A stretch of DNA of 64,000 bases from JAOUEA01 sp963790335 (GCA_963790335.1 CAWBOB010000006.1:1-64000); one strand, 5' to 3'. Shown: positions 1-7,682, counted from the first letter of the stretch. Translations and numbers: made by a program. The notes: generated from the letters alone by a model not told the origin.

Positions 1-259
1 AAGAAGTTCGAGGAAGTCGCACGCCTGCCGCTCGGCGAGGCTGCCGGCATGGCTCGCGGCGCGCACCGAGCAAGCCAAGGGGGAGTTCGTCCTGGTCGGT
101 CGAACCCGGTGCTGGCGAGAAGGCTTTGCATCGCTCGATCCCGAAACGGTCCTCGCCGTCCTCCTAGAAGCGGTGTCGCCGAGCGAAGCGGCCCGGCTCG
201 CGGCGCGAATCACCGGCGCACCGAAGAACCTGCTCTACCGCAAGGCCCTAAAATCCTAG
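1..259 (+). CDS. rsmI: RsmI, 16S rRNA 2'-O-ribose methyltransferase, C-terminal end (5' truncated, frameshifted)
   Basis: This is the C-terminal part of the SAM-dependent enzyme that 2'-O-methylates C1402 of 16S rRNA in the ribosomal decoding centre. The sequence enters already inside the gene. The first about 16 codons read in frame 1 (KKFEEVARLPLGEAA), and the reading then continues one base later from base 50 (WLAARTEQAKGEFVLV) to a TAG at 257-259. The end, with SEAARLAARITGAP followed by a basic KNLLYRKAL tail, is the typical RsmI C-terminus. The shift near 46-50 is a single-base indel, probably a sequence error. Only 4 bases separate the stop from the next start (pyrC). Family assignment rests on the tail motifs and is fairly secure; the catalytic domain lies outside the window. 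Confidence 0.75.
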   Translation, partial: RSSRKSHACRSARLPAWLAARTEQAKGEFVLVGRTRCWREGFASLDPETVLAVLLEAVSPSEAARLAARITGAPKNLLYRKALKS

Positions 260-263
260 CTTC

Positions 264-455
264 ATGGATCGCCTGACGCTGCGCCGTCCCGACGACTGGC
301 ACCTGCATCTTCGAGACGGCGCGGCGCTCGCCGCCGTGCTCGCCGATTCGGCGCGGCGCTTTGCGCGCGCGATCGTGATGCCCAACCTCAAGCCCGCTGT
401 GCGCACCACGGCGCAGGCGCTCGACTACCGGGAGCGCATCCTCGGCGCGCTTCCT
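264..455 (+). pseudogene. pyrC: Dihydroorotase PyrC, N-terminal fragment cut at the IS3 junction
   Basis: This is the N-terminus of class II (homodimeric) dihydroorotase, which cyclises N-carbamoyl-L-aspartate to dihydroorotate in pyrimidine synthesis. The start ATG at 264 gives MDRLTLRRPDDWHLHLRDG, which contains the DDWHxHxRD signature whose two histidines bind the first active-site zinc. It is followed by IVMPNLKPAVRTTAQALDYR, also diagnostic. Homology stops after about 64 residues (ERILGALP) near base 455, where the sequence changes to reverse-strand IS3 transposase DNA. The rest of the enzyme, including the carbamylated lysine region, is absent, so this copy cannot be functional as read. 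I cannot tell from one sequence whether this is a real insertion or an assembly join; the IS is itself cut at the same place, which favours a join. Confidence 0.85.
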
Positions 456-459
456 GTGA

Positions 460-960
460 TCAGGCTTGGCGCTCATGGCCCGCCGAGCAGACGGAGCGCG
501 AATACAAATCCAGCACGACAGCCAAGTAGAGCCAGCCGCCTCGCGTCGCAATGGCGGTCACATCGCCCATCCAGATCCGATTGATGGCGGGCGCCACGAA
601 GTGTTGCGCCAGTCGGTTGGGAGCGGGGGGCGGCAGCTGGTCATGCTCGAGCAGTCGACGGAAGCGCCGCATCCGCTGTGTCTCGATGCCATGCAGACGC
701 CTCAGCCGGGCCACCCGATGCCGCCCGCAGGGAATCCCGCTGGCCACCAGGGCGTGCCACAGTTTCACTGCCCCGTAGCGGGCCTTGCTACGCTGATGGG
801 CCTGACGGATCGCCGCCAGCAGAACCCGATTCGCCTGCTGCCGCCCGCTCTCCGGCCGACGCCGCCAGGCGTAGTAGCCGCTACGACTCACGCCCAGCGC
901 CACACACAGTCGCCGGATCCGGTGACAACGCGCCTGCGTCTGCACGAACGGGTATTTCAC
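460..960 (-). pseudogene. IS3-family transposase OrfB, truncated after the first catalytic Asp
   Basis: This is the catalytic subunit of the IS3 transposase. The GTG start at 960 overlaps the OrfA stop as GTGA, the usual place for translational coupling or frameshifting in IS3 elements. The HTH_21 region (residues about 45-100, RYGAVKLWHALVASGIP...RVARLRRLHGI) and the beginning of the rve/RNase H-like domain with the first DDE aspartate (NRIWMGDVTAI) are present, followed by VVLDLYSR. After this the frame runs into foreign sequence and stops. The second aspartate and the glutamate of the DDE triad are absent, so it would be inactive. A complete OrfB is about 270-290 residues; here about 155 remain. 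Confidence 0.85.
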
Positions 961-1241
961 GGCGACGCCTTGGCAAAGTACATGGCGGCTTTTTTTAAAA
1001 TATCGCGCTCCTCGGTGACCCGGGCCAGCTCCCGCTTCAGGCGAGCCATTTCATCATCGGCGCGTCGTCCTGATCCCGGAAAGGCCGCCTCGCCTTTGTC
1101 AAGTTCGGCTTGCCATTTATACAGATGGTTGCGCCGCAATCCCAACTCCCGGGCCACCGCGGCGGCTGGCCGGCCGGAGGATTTCCAGAGTTGCACCGCA
1201 TCCACCTTAAACTCCTTCGTAAAACGTTGCCGCTTCTCCAT
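957..1241 (-). CDS. IS3-family transposase OrfA
   Basis: This is the small DNA-binding protein of the IS3 element, which recognises the terminal inverted repeats and forms OrfAB with its partner by ribosomal frameshifting. From the ATG at 1241 it gives about 94 residues: MEKRQRFTKEFKVDAVQLW, then a helix-turn-helix (RPAAAVARELGLRRNHLYKW) and a C-terminal leucine-zipper-like coiled coil (MARLKRELARVTEERDILKKA). This is the standard HTH_8/transposase_8 layout and the usual length. An in-frame ATG lies 12 codons upstream (1277), but the IS3 consensus begins at MEKRQRF. It overlaps OrfB by four bases. A run of eight T bases on the + strand (988-995, AAAAAAA on the coding strand) sits near the end of OrfA and could be the programmed slippage site. 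Confidence 0.85.
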   Translation of the reverse strand: MEKRQRFTKEFKVDAVQLWKSSGRPAAAVARELGLRRNHLYKWQAELDKGEAAFPGSGRRADDEMARLKRELARVTEERDILKKAAMYFAKASP

Positions 1242-1324
1242 CGGACACCTCCCGGGGCCTATTGTCCCCTTTTTCAAGTGTCCGCGAAACCGGGGCTACC
1301 TCAGAGTGTCCCATTTTATGATTG

Positions 1325-1552
1325 CTATGCGTCGTCATCGTCCTCTTCGCGCGCCATGGCCGCCTGCTGCTCCATGGCGTTGTGAAGCAATGCCCTGATG
1401 AACATCGACACAACGGATCCCATCGCTAACGTGCCGCCGGGAGGCACGGCGATCTTCCCCTCTTTTACCATCTTCTCGAGCCATTCTTTTTGATCACGGC
1501 TGATCTGAATCTTGATGTCAACCAGCTCTTCTTTGCCGCCGAATACATCCAT
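1325..1552 (-). CDS. Small protein with a ribbon-helix-helix-like region and acidic tail
   Basis: This is a 75-residue protein starting at ATG 1552. A central segment (IKIQISRDQKEWLEKMVKEG, then GSVVSMFIRALLHNAM) has the strand-helix-helix spacing of CopG/Arc-type ribbon-helix-helix proteins, in which the helix pair follows a short beta strand. The C-terminus is strongly acidic (REEDDDDA). Its stop lies only 12 bases beyond the IS end, so the IS may have been inserted just downstream. It is transcribed in the same direction as the CARF-HEPN gene but lies downstream of it with a gap of about 155 bases, so no operon is implied. A regulator or antitoxin role is possible but unproven; the RHH assignment is by eye only. 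Confidence 0.45.
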   Translation of the reverse strand: MDVFGGKEELVDIKIQISRDQKEWLEKMVKEGKIAVPPGGTLAMGSVVSMFIRALLHNAMEQQAAMAREEDDDDA

Positions 1553-1708
1553 GTGTGACTCCCGGGTAATTAGCTGTCAATGAAACGCGATTTATTTCTT
1601 CCTGGCTGGGGGCTCCTTGAAAAGCAGGAAGAGAAGTATCACGAAACCCTACTGCCACGCCCGCGATTGCAAGCCACGTTCCAATATTCGGCATCTGTCA
1701 AGCGGCAG

Positions 1709-2972
1709 TCATAGCGACAGGAGCGGGAATTTCGGCAATGCTGAGTCTGTGACGCCGGTGACCTTGACGATCATTGTGAGCAGTTGATGATAGCGCTCGG
1801 CTGTGGCGGACTCGAAGCCATGCCCGAGCGGCGAGCGATGCGCGGCGTCGAGCAATGGTTTCATTTGGGGCCACTGGGCTAGATAGTTCTGTCCCATCTG
1901 ATCGCCCAGCCCGGCGAGTGCGCGAAACTGCATCACGAGCGGCAGCTTGTATTTACCATCCACGTCATCCAAGCAACACATCTTACAGGTCTCTTGCATC
2001 GCCGCCGGAAGTTGATCCGGCTGCACGTCACTGGTCTTGATTTTGTGTTTGAACAACTGGACTTGTGCGAAACCTTCAAGCGCGCGTACTGCCGTCGCCA
2101 CCGCAGCATCGAAGGCGTGATCCTGTTCGCCGCGGCGCCTGGCATTTGCCAGAAGATCCAGCGGCAGCGCCGACTTGATCTCGGCCGGGTCCATGACCAG
2201 CTTTTCGAGAAAACCCAGATTCTGCTTGAAATGCGGCACGAGGTTCTTGAGGGCCGGGGGGCCGCCGAAGACAGAGGCCATATCGAGGGCCTTCACTGCG
2301 GTCTTTAGGGATTCCCATGCGGCTTTATACTGGAACCGGTCCCAACACCCGTAGGCGACAGCCAGATCGGCGAAGGCGTGATACAACGGCTTTTGCCCTC
2401 CGCTCACGCGGGCCTCGATATTCCGAAAGGCGTCGGCGGCGCCCTGGTAGGCGCCGCGATTGAAAAGGTCAGCTGCGTGCCGGCGAGCGGTCAACGCGGC
2501 TTCCGCCCAGGGATTATCCTGCTGCCAGGTATGTGCAGTGCCGTTGACGATCACCAACTCCTCGACCGGGCCGTCCCCGGCGATCAACGCCGGTTTCAAG
2601 GACAGGAACTGAGAGGAGTGTTGCAGCGTCGCCAGCGCCACGGCGGCTGCCATCGCCGCGGTTGCCCCGCCAAGATCGACAGTCAGCTCGCCCGGGCCGA
2701 GCCCCCACACCTTCAGGAGTTCATTCAGAGGTTGATTGAGAGCCTTGTACGAGGCCCCGAAATCCGTGGGGATCGGGCGTGATCACCCAGTCCCACTTTT
2801 TCGGAAGCTTCAGGAGGTTCGGTTGAACGGAGGTGTCAATTTGGGGTCGCACTGATTCAGGGATGAAAAAGCATAAATGCTCGGGCGACATGCGATTGAT
2901 AGTCGCCACGCATGCAGACGGGTTCGTATGGAGTGCAATCAGTAGAGCCTTCGTCGTGATCTCGGCCGCCAC
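1709..2972 (-). CDS. CARF-HEPN protein (TIGR02710/Csm6-Csx1-like RNase), one apparent frameshift
   Basis: Two consecutive reading frames form one protein of about 420 residues. From GTG 2972 the first part (KALLIALHTNPSACVATINR, then LCFFIPESVRPQI) resembles the opening strand-helix-strand of a CARF domain. After a one-base shift near 2765-2772 the reading continues through YKALNQPLNELLKVWGLGPG into ELTVDLGGATAAMAAAVALA, the second CARF landmark (D-L-x-G-x-T-x-x-M). The middle part (ANARRRGEQDHAFDAAVATA, then RALEGFAQVQLF) is typical of the TIGR02710 family. Near the C-terminus, RSPLGH at about 1837-1820 matches the HEPN RNase motif R-x4-H. CARF-HEPN proteins are cyclic-oligoadenylate-activated RNases of type III CRISPR immunity. 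No cas gene or CRISPR array is visible nearby. The frameshift may be a sequence error. Confidence 0.7.
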
Positions 2973-3350
2973 GGCGCGACTATAGCATCCGCAGCCGCAG
3001 AGCGGCAAGGCATGGGGTACAGCCTCCCCCATCATCCAGGCAAGTCAGGAATCGTAATCCTATTCGGCGATGCGTGGACGGAACACACATGGCTGTCACA
3101 CAGTCATGCCTCATTTTACTTTTCTCCATTCTGACTGTCTAACAGAGTAGAGACAGCTCGGAAGAAAGTATCAAAAGGACAATCTCAGATGACTGGAGCA
3201 TGTGCAGTATTCGTAGCGATTGCTTACGCAGAGCTCGGGTTTGCCGGGGCAATGGCAGCCGCGGGAAGCCTCTGATCAGATCAGGCCTGTTGGGAGGCAC
3301 TATAGTTCGGTGACCGATCCGCTTTTACGGAAAACGTGGGGGAAACCAAC
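2973..3350. other. Non-coding interval upstream of the CARF gene and the lipoprotein gene
   Basis: These 378 bases separate two divergent genes and should hold both promoters. I see no CRISPR repeats, no tRNA and no strong inverted repeat, apart from a short CTGATCAGATCAG motif at about 3272-3284. One possible micro-gene (3189-3275) is listed separately. The rest shows no recognisable feature. Confidence 0.5.
3189..3275 (+). CDS. Possible 28-residue hydrophobic peptide
   Basis: An ATG at 3189 is preceded by AAAGGA with 9 bases between, a plausible ribosome-binding site, and opens a short frame that stops at TGA 3273-3275. The peptide is mostly Ala, Gly, Val and Phe (starting MTGACAVFVAIAYAELGFAG) and could be a single membrane helix or half of one. 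It lies between the CARF-HEPN gene and a lipoprotein gene. There is no homology evidence; the case rests on the ribosome-binding site and composition only, so it may be chance. Confidence 0.25.
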   Translation: MTGACAVFVAIAYAELGFAGAMAAAGSL

Positions 3351-3674
3351 ATGAGGGCAATGCTCCTAATGGCGGTTTTACTCTGTGGACTTATCCTGGT
3401 TGGATGCGCCGGTTCTGTAGGCGTGCTGTACGGCGAGGACTACTGGGCGACTGAGTCGTATGCCTATGCGACACCGTCTCCGTACTATGTCTATCCCTAC
3501 CCGCGAAGCTACTTCCGTCCCTTTAACCGTCCGTGGAGTGGATACCGGGGAGGTTACTGGCGTGGTAATCACAGGGACGGCTATAGAAACCTTTCTCCGT
3601 CATTCAGGTCTCACCAACCACGCTATTCACTACGTCCGCCCGCAGCGATTCCGCCAGAGTTTCGAAAAAGATGA
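3351..3674 (+). CDS. Small Tyr/Pro/Arg-rich lipoprotein
   Basis: This is a 107-residue exported lipoprotein of unknown function. The start at ATG 3351 is preferred over the in-frame GTG at 3336 because GGGGGAAA lies just upstream and the signal peptide begins at once. The signal peptide MRAMLLMAVLLCGLILVGCA ends in a clear lipobox (L-V-G-C), so the mature protein would begin at the Cys and be lipid-anchored. The mature part is rich in Tyr, Pro, Ser, Arg and Gly (YATPSPYYVYPYPRSYFRPF, then a WSGYRGGYWRG stretch), with no known domain, and looks like a low-complexity cell-envelope protein. It stands alone: the next gene on this strand begins 184 bases later. Confidence 0.65.
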   Translation: MRAMLLMAVLLCGLILVGCAGSVGVLYGEDYWATESYAYATPSPYYVYPYPRSYFRPFNRPWSGYRGGYWRGNHRDGYRNLSPSFRSHQPRYSLRPPAAIPPEFRKR

Positions 3675-3858
3675 TAACGGGCGTTCTGATAAAGACATTT
3701 TCCATGTCATAATCACTTGACTGTTTCCTGAGACATCAAATCCTCTATTAGAAGCGAAGCAATGCCGCCGGGGGACCAAAGGCTCAGCAAAGGCTGCGTC
3801 GGAGCAGCTATTGGACACTGTCTTCTCGTCAGAACTGCGCTTATTGCTGAGTTAACGC

Positions 3859-4452
3859 GTGAATAAGGATATTCAGGCGGAGCTGTTGGATTTAAAGCGA
3901 CGTGACGACGACACCCGGACTCGCCTCGTCGCCTCCGGCCTCTTGTACCAGGGCTATAACAAGGAAATGGAGGCGGTGCATCTTCAGAACGCCGAGCGGC
4001 TCGAAACGATCATTAATAAGTTCGGCTGGCCGGGCGTTTCGCTTGGCGGAAAAGAAGGAGCCGAGGCAGCTTTCACAATAGCCAACCATGCCATCAGCAA
4101 ACCGGCCTTTCAAAGAAAGTGCCTCGCGCTGATTTCTTCTGCTGTCCAGATCGGTGATGTCCTCGCACGCCACGAAGCTCACCTTGTGGACCGCATCCGC
4201 TTCAATGAACGACAGCCACAGATATATGGCACCATTTTCGATTGGGATGAGCATGGAGAGATGAGTCCTTGGAGAATCGAAAAGCCGGAGACTGTCGATG
4301 CACGCCGAGCCGACGTAGGCTTACCACCGTTGGCCGACCAGATACAGAAGATCCGAGAAATGACCAGCCGTGAAGGAGCCGTACCGCCGGCCAGTTACGC
4401 GGCACGACAAAAAGAAATTGATGACTGGTGCAGCACCGTCGGCTGGTTGTGA
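3859..4452 (+). CDS. DUF6624-like protein
   Basis: This is a 197-residue soluble protein of unknown function starting at GTG 3859. The pattern resembles the DUF6624 family: an N-terminal helix (ELLDLKRRDDDTRTRLVASG), then RLETIINKFGWPGVSLGGKE, in which the tryptophan-proline (GWP) and the following GxxGAEAAFTIANHA are the family signature. Next come repeated helices (FQRKCLALISSAVQIGDV) and a QIYGTIFDWD segment. There is no signal peptide or membrane helix. The family is found in many environmental and host-associated bacteria with no established biochemical role. It is not in an operon: about 185 bases lie before it and 146 bases to the next gene. Assignment is by motif memory, so moderately sure. 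Confidence 0.7.
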   Translation: MNKDIQAELLDLKRRDDDTRTRLVASGLLYQGYNKEMEAVHLQNAERLETIINKFGWPGVSLGGKEGAEAAFTIANHAISKPAFQRKCLALISSAVQIGDVLARHEAHLVDRIRFNERQPQIYGTIFDWDEHGEMSPWRIEKPETVDARRADVGLPPLADQIQKIREMTSREGAVPPASYAARQKEIDDWCSTVGWL

Positions 4453-4496
4453 GCAAAACCCAGGCCGGATGACAAGACCTGGCCCTCAGCGGCAAT

Positions 4497-4516
4497 TGGG
4501 TCAGAGTCGGATAGCA
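4497..4516 (+). repeat. GGGTCAGAGTCGGATAG repeat, copy 1
   Basis: This holds TGGGTCAGAGTCGGATAGCA, in the gap between the DUF6624-like gene and the PEP-CTERM gene. The 15-base core TCAGAGTCGGATAGC (4501-4515) occurs identically at 8683-8697, and a variant forms an inverted repeat at 9341-9393. Sequences of the type GGGGTCAGAGTC are commonly the ends of REP-like elements mobilised by Y1 (RAYT) transposases; that link is from general knowledge and no transposase is present here. Confidence 0.6.
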
Positions 4517-4598
4517 CCCGCTAATGTTTCTCTTGACACAGCGCGCAAGATCATGATGTTGGTATGCCGCAACGGGAATCAAATACGAGGAGGACGCC

Positions 4599-5020
4599 AT
4601 GAGAGGCAAACTAGGAGTCGTGGTGCTCGTTGTGACGATGGCCGCACCGGTTCATGCCGGACTAGTGGTTCCCGATCGGGCGACGTTGAATGCCCTATTG
4701 GGTCCAAGTGCCGTTACGGAGAATTTTCAGGGGATTAATTTGGGCGGCACAGGTTCTGTAGACGTTGCTGCACCGTTCAATTCCTCTACGCTGATTCCTG
4801 CTTCGGATCATTTTCGGGGGCAAATGGCCAGGCGTTCTTTTTTGGTGTGAAGGAACCCGGGATAGGGGCTGTTCGAATTACTGAGACGTTGGATGGGACG
4901 ACGAACCCATTTTTCATCACCGTGGACAATGTCACGTTCGCACCGGTGCCCGAACCCTCTACCGTGCTGCTGCTTTTGACTGGCCTCGGGAGTCTTGTGT
5001 GGTGGAGGAGAGCAAGGTAA
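4599..5020 (+). CDS. PEP-CTERM-sorted secreted protein, frameshifted
   Basis: The first frame from ATG 4599 (good GAGGA site upstream) gives a Sec signal peptide (KLGVVVLVVTMAAPVHA) and LVVPDRATLNALLGPSAVTE, with NFQGINLG typical of the PEP-CTERM family. It stops at 4848. A second frame continues without interruption as GANGQAFFFGVKEPGIGAVR and FFITVDNVTFAPVPEPST, then a membrane helix (VLLLLTGLGSLVWW) and RRAR, ending at TAA 5018. VPEP + helix + basic tail is the PEP-CTERM sorting signal, recognised by exosortase (EpsH/XrtA family) in exopolysaccharide-forming Gram-negative bacteria. One indel near 4780-4820 joins the frames. The protein (about 140 residues) is short for the family, so some internal sequence may also be lost. 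No exosortase gene is in the window. Confidence 0.8.
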
Positions 5021-5068
5021 CCCGACAAAACAGCTGCCGGTTACTAGGTTCGTATGGCAGTAATAGAA

Positions 5069-7465
5069 TCAAGAAAACTTGAGAAACGTATCGTTCTTCA
5101 TGAATCTTTGGAAAGAAGAATCGGTTCGCGGGTCCGGCATGTGCTCACCTGGATTATGATTAGCCCGATATGTGTAAGCGTTCTTCAATGAGTTCATAGT
5201 ACCGTCCAGATCGCCCATCTCTGCATAGGTGCAAGCTAAATTGTAGTGAAACATCGAATATGTTGGGTCCTTGCTTAGGCCATGCTCGAGTGTTTCTTTC
5301 GCTCGTTTCAGATCCCCTGTGACCCCATAGGCCATACCGAGATTATCGACGAGGACTCGCCAGAGTATCTTGTCCAGTTTGGGGTCTTGTTTCTCTAGAT
5401 CAACAGCCCGTTGATAGGGTCCAATCGCTTCTGCAAATTTATTTTGAATGTAATACTTGCTACCGGATCGAAAAAGATCCAGGCTGCTTGGCGAGGCAGT
5501 TTCGTCGCCGTCATGAGGCTTAGATGGGAATAATGTAAAAGACGATACAACTGCGACTTCAACCTCAACCGGCTTTTTAACTCCCAGGATTAAAATACTC
5601 ACGACGCCCTGGGCTTCATCGTAGAGTAACTGCCCTCGCGGAACTCGCTCAACCGTGGATTGAGTCGATGTCACTCCACTAATGATGTCGGATTCCAATA
5701 CACTGACTGATTTTAACTGCGTTATCTCCTGTCGATTCACGGCATTGCGAAGTATGAGCTGGAATTCCCAAAACCGGTCTTTGTGCCACGGCTGCAAGAG
5801 ATTCGCCAAGCCTGGAAACCATCTTGTTACTGCTTTGGCGTACAATTGCCAAATTCCGCCCTCGACCGGCAGCTCTGACTCTAATCGACCTTCGACCGTC
5901 CATCCACCTCCTCTGAGCCCTCCCCATAGATATGACTCTCGTCTGTCTTCGAGCAAGAGCGTATTGCTCCGTGATTGAGCATGCGTTGTTGGGTTCGATG
6001 AGTGCCTGTCTAGGAATTGAATGATCTCATATTGCTCATAACGAATTAGTTGCTCCCACACGTTGTCAAGCTCTTTACGATTCCACGGGTTTTCAGTGTT
6101 AACGCGGGAGAGAGCTTTTTTCCCTCGACACAAAGCGAACCGTTGGGAAGGCAAAGGAGTTGTGAGTTCGCCGCGCTCGTCTGTGGGAATATTTTCCAAC
6201 GGCACCAACTTGACTTGCTGACCTATCGTTTCAGAGTTTCCTGCTGACGGATCGTTGCCTGCGATAGGGTCCTGACCCCCGACTCGGGCCGAAGTTTCGC
6301 CTTGTGCAGGAGGGGTTTTTTTCTTGGGATCATTCCCATCATAAGAAGGCGTCGATGCGTCATATTCGAGGGTCTGTAGTAATCTATCCGTCCCCTCCTG
6401 CCATTCATAGATGGTTGTGTGTTCTTCGGGACGCCCTAGAGCACGGGTATCTCTTACTGCATACCCCGTATCGTTGAAGGTGACTATCCGTACATGCCCA
6501 CGGAGATTTTTTACCAGCGTAATCCTGATATTGCCTTTATCATCTGTGACATATCGAAATTGATAGGTCCCGCCATCTGGATATGCCTGTTCAATAACCC
6601 GACCATTGACATCATAGCGATGTGAAAAACTCAGCCCGCTCTTGTCGTCAATGGTAAGCATTTGGTGAGCGTCGTCGTAGGTATATCGCGATGCTTGTCC
6701 ATCCGGATAGCGAACGCTTAAGAGGCGCCCTGCAGCATCATATTCATACATAGTCTCTCGACCCAAAATATCGCTGATCTTAGTAATTCGGTTTCCCTGA
6801 TCGTACGAAAACCTCGCCCATAGACCACATGGAGATGTCATGCTCGTTATGCGGCCGAGCTTGTCACGGGCGATTGTCAAAATGTTCCCAGAGGCGTCCT
6901 GAACGTCAACGACACTCATGAAGGGGGTCATGGCTCGATCTAAGCCACCCGATGCGAATCGATAAATACTGCCATCTTTACGTCGCAGCACCCATTTTTG
7001 CTCGTTCTTCTCCCATCTGAGCGACGACTCGTTGAAGCGCGTAGGGGTGCTGGTATGCACCAGCGTGGAGTCATAGCAGTTCGTTCCCGCGGTTCGCAGA
7101 TATCTGATGCGCCCGCCGTCCGGCAGGATCAACCGCATTTCACTACATAGACCGTTGCGCTGCAGATAAAGCTCATATGAGTGCATTGTCCCAATGCCTA
7201 GCGGACGAGATGCCGGATCTCCCGGCCGGTACGTCCGTATGAAGGTAATTGGGATCACATCAGGTAAGAAAACATCTGTTTCGTCCAGAACATATAGACC
7301 AGTACTTAGATCACCGGGATCGCCATCGGTTGCTAAAGGCAGGGACGGTATTGGTTGAGCTTCATTTTGAGGCAATGCACGGCTTGCGAGGGCTTCTTTC
7401 GCCAGGAGAGGTAAGGTTAATATAACACTGATGGCCAGTAGTAGGGTGGGTCGTAAGCGCGTCAT
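5069..7465 (-). CDS. Secreted RHS-repeat protein with C-terminal TPR domain
   Basis: This is a protein of about 798 residues with a Sec signal peptide (MTRLRPTLLLAISVILTLPL, cleavage after ...KEALA). ATG 7465 is chosen because AGAGGAA lies just upstream; an ATG seven codons earlier (7486) is also possible. Residues about 45-110 match the DUF6531/RHS-start region (DPGDLSTGLYVLDETDVFLP), and residues about 190-330 hold RHS/YD repeats (YEYDAAGRLLSVRYPDG, YTYDDAHQML, HRYDVNGRVIEQAYPDGGTY). A low-complexity linker (about 385-430) leads to a region of unknown fold and a C-terminal TPR array (about 680-785; GPYQRAVDLEKQDP, ETLEHGLSKDPTYSMFHYNL). It has few repeats and no hypervariable C-terminal toxin or autoprotease motif, so it is not a classical polymorphic toxin. 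A scaffold or binding role in the periplasm or outside is inferred. Confidence 0.8.
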   Translation of the reverse strand: MTRLRPTLLLAISVILTLPLLAKEALASRALPQNEAQPIPSLPLATDGDPGDLSTGLYVLDETDVFLPDVIPITFIRTYRPGDPASRPLGIGTMHSYELYLQRNGLCSEMRLILPDGGRIRYLRTAGTNCYDSTLVHTSTPTRFNESSLRWEKNEQKWVLRRKDGSIYRFASGGLDRAMTPFMSVVDVQDASGNILTIARDKLGRITSMTSPCGLWARFSYDQGNRITKISDILGRETMYEYDAAGRLLSVRYPDGQASRYTYDDAHQMLTIDDKSGLSFSHRYDVNGRVIEQAYPDGGTYQFRYVTDDKGNIRITLVKNLRGHVRIVTFNDTGYAVRDTRALGRPEEHTTIYEWQEGTDRLLQTLEYDASTPSYDGNDPKKKTPPAQGETSARVGGQDPIAGNDPSAGNSETIGQQVKLVPLENIPTDERGELTTPLPSQRFALCRGKKALSRVNTENPWNRKELDNVWEQLIRYEQYEIIQFLDRHSSNPTTHAQSRSNTLLLEDRRESYLWGGLRGGGWTVEGRLESELPVEGGIWQLYAKAVTRWFPGLANLLQPWHKDRFWEFQLILRNAVNRQEITQLKSVSVLESDIISGVTSTQSTVERVPRGQLLYDEAQGVVSILILGVKKPVEVEVAVVSSFTLFPSKPHDGDETASPSSLDLFRSGSKYYIQNKFAEAIGPYQRAVDLEKQDPKLDKILWRVLVDNLGMAYGVTGDLKRAKETLEHGLSKDPTYSMFHYNLACTYAEMGDLDGTMNSLKNAYTYRANHNPGEHMPDPRTDSSFQRFMKNDTFLKFS

Positions 7466-7682
7466 CGGAGCGTTCCTCTTCATCATCGATGGAGGCCATA
7501 GCGGCTCGGAGTCGGAACTTGGGGCTGTTTTTTATATTTAAGTATAATCACCATTATCATGTTTGGACGGTACAGGCAAATTTTGCGGGAACAAAAAGAG
7601 AGGAGCGCTCCCCTGTTTCAACTCAGCCGGGCATGGATATAGCGTAAGGCGCCGGCGGGGCTGGTAGGATCTGATCCGATTG

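Larger units (their letters stand above)
457..1313 (-). mobile_element. IS3-family insertion sequence, one end missing
   Basis: The element has two overlapping reverse-strand genes, a helix-turn-helix OrfA and an rve-type OrfB, arranged as in IS3-family elements. The outer end beside OrfA is visible: reading on the minus strand it begins TGGGACACTCTGAGG at base 1313 and runs into the OrfA leader. At the other end OrfB is interrupted about 40% of the way through its catalytic domain, and the pyrC fragment starts immediately. No second terminal inverted repeat and no target duplication can be found. The element is therefore truncated, either by a rearrangement or because the contig was joined inside it. 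Multicopy IS elements are frequent misassembly points. Confidence 0.8.

Noticed and set aside
1709..2972. Type III CRISPR locus around the CARF-HEPN gene
   Set aside because: No Cas10, Csm/Cmr, Cas1/2 or direct-repeat array is visible on either side within the left part of the window.
5005..5060. Possible terminator GTAACC...GGTTAC after the PEP-CTERM gene
   Set aside because: The stem is only six bases with a 17-base loop and no T tract; not convincing.
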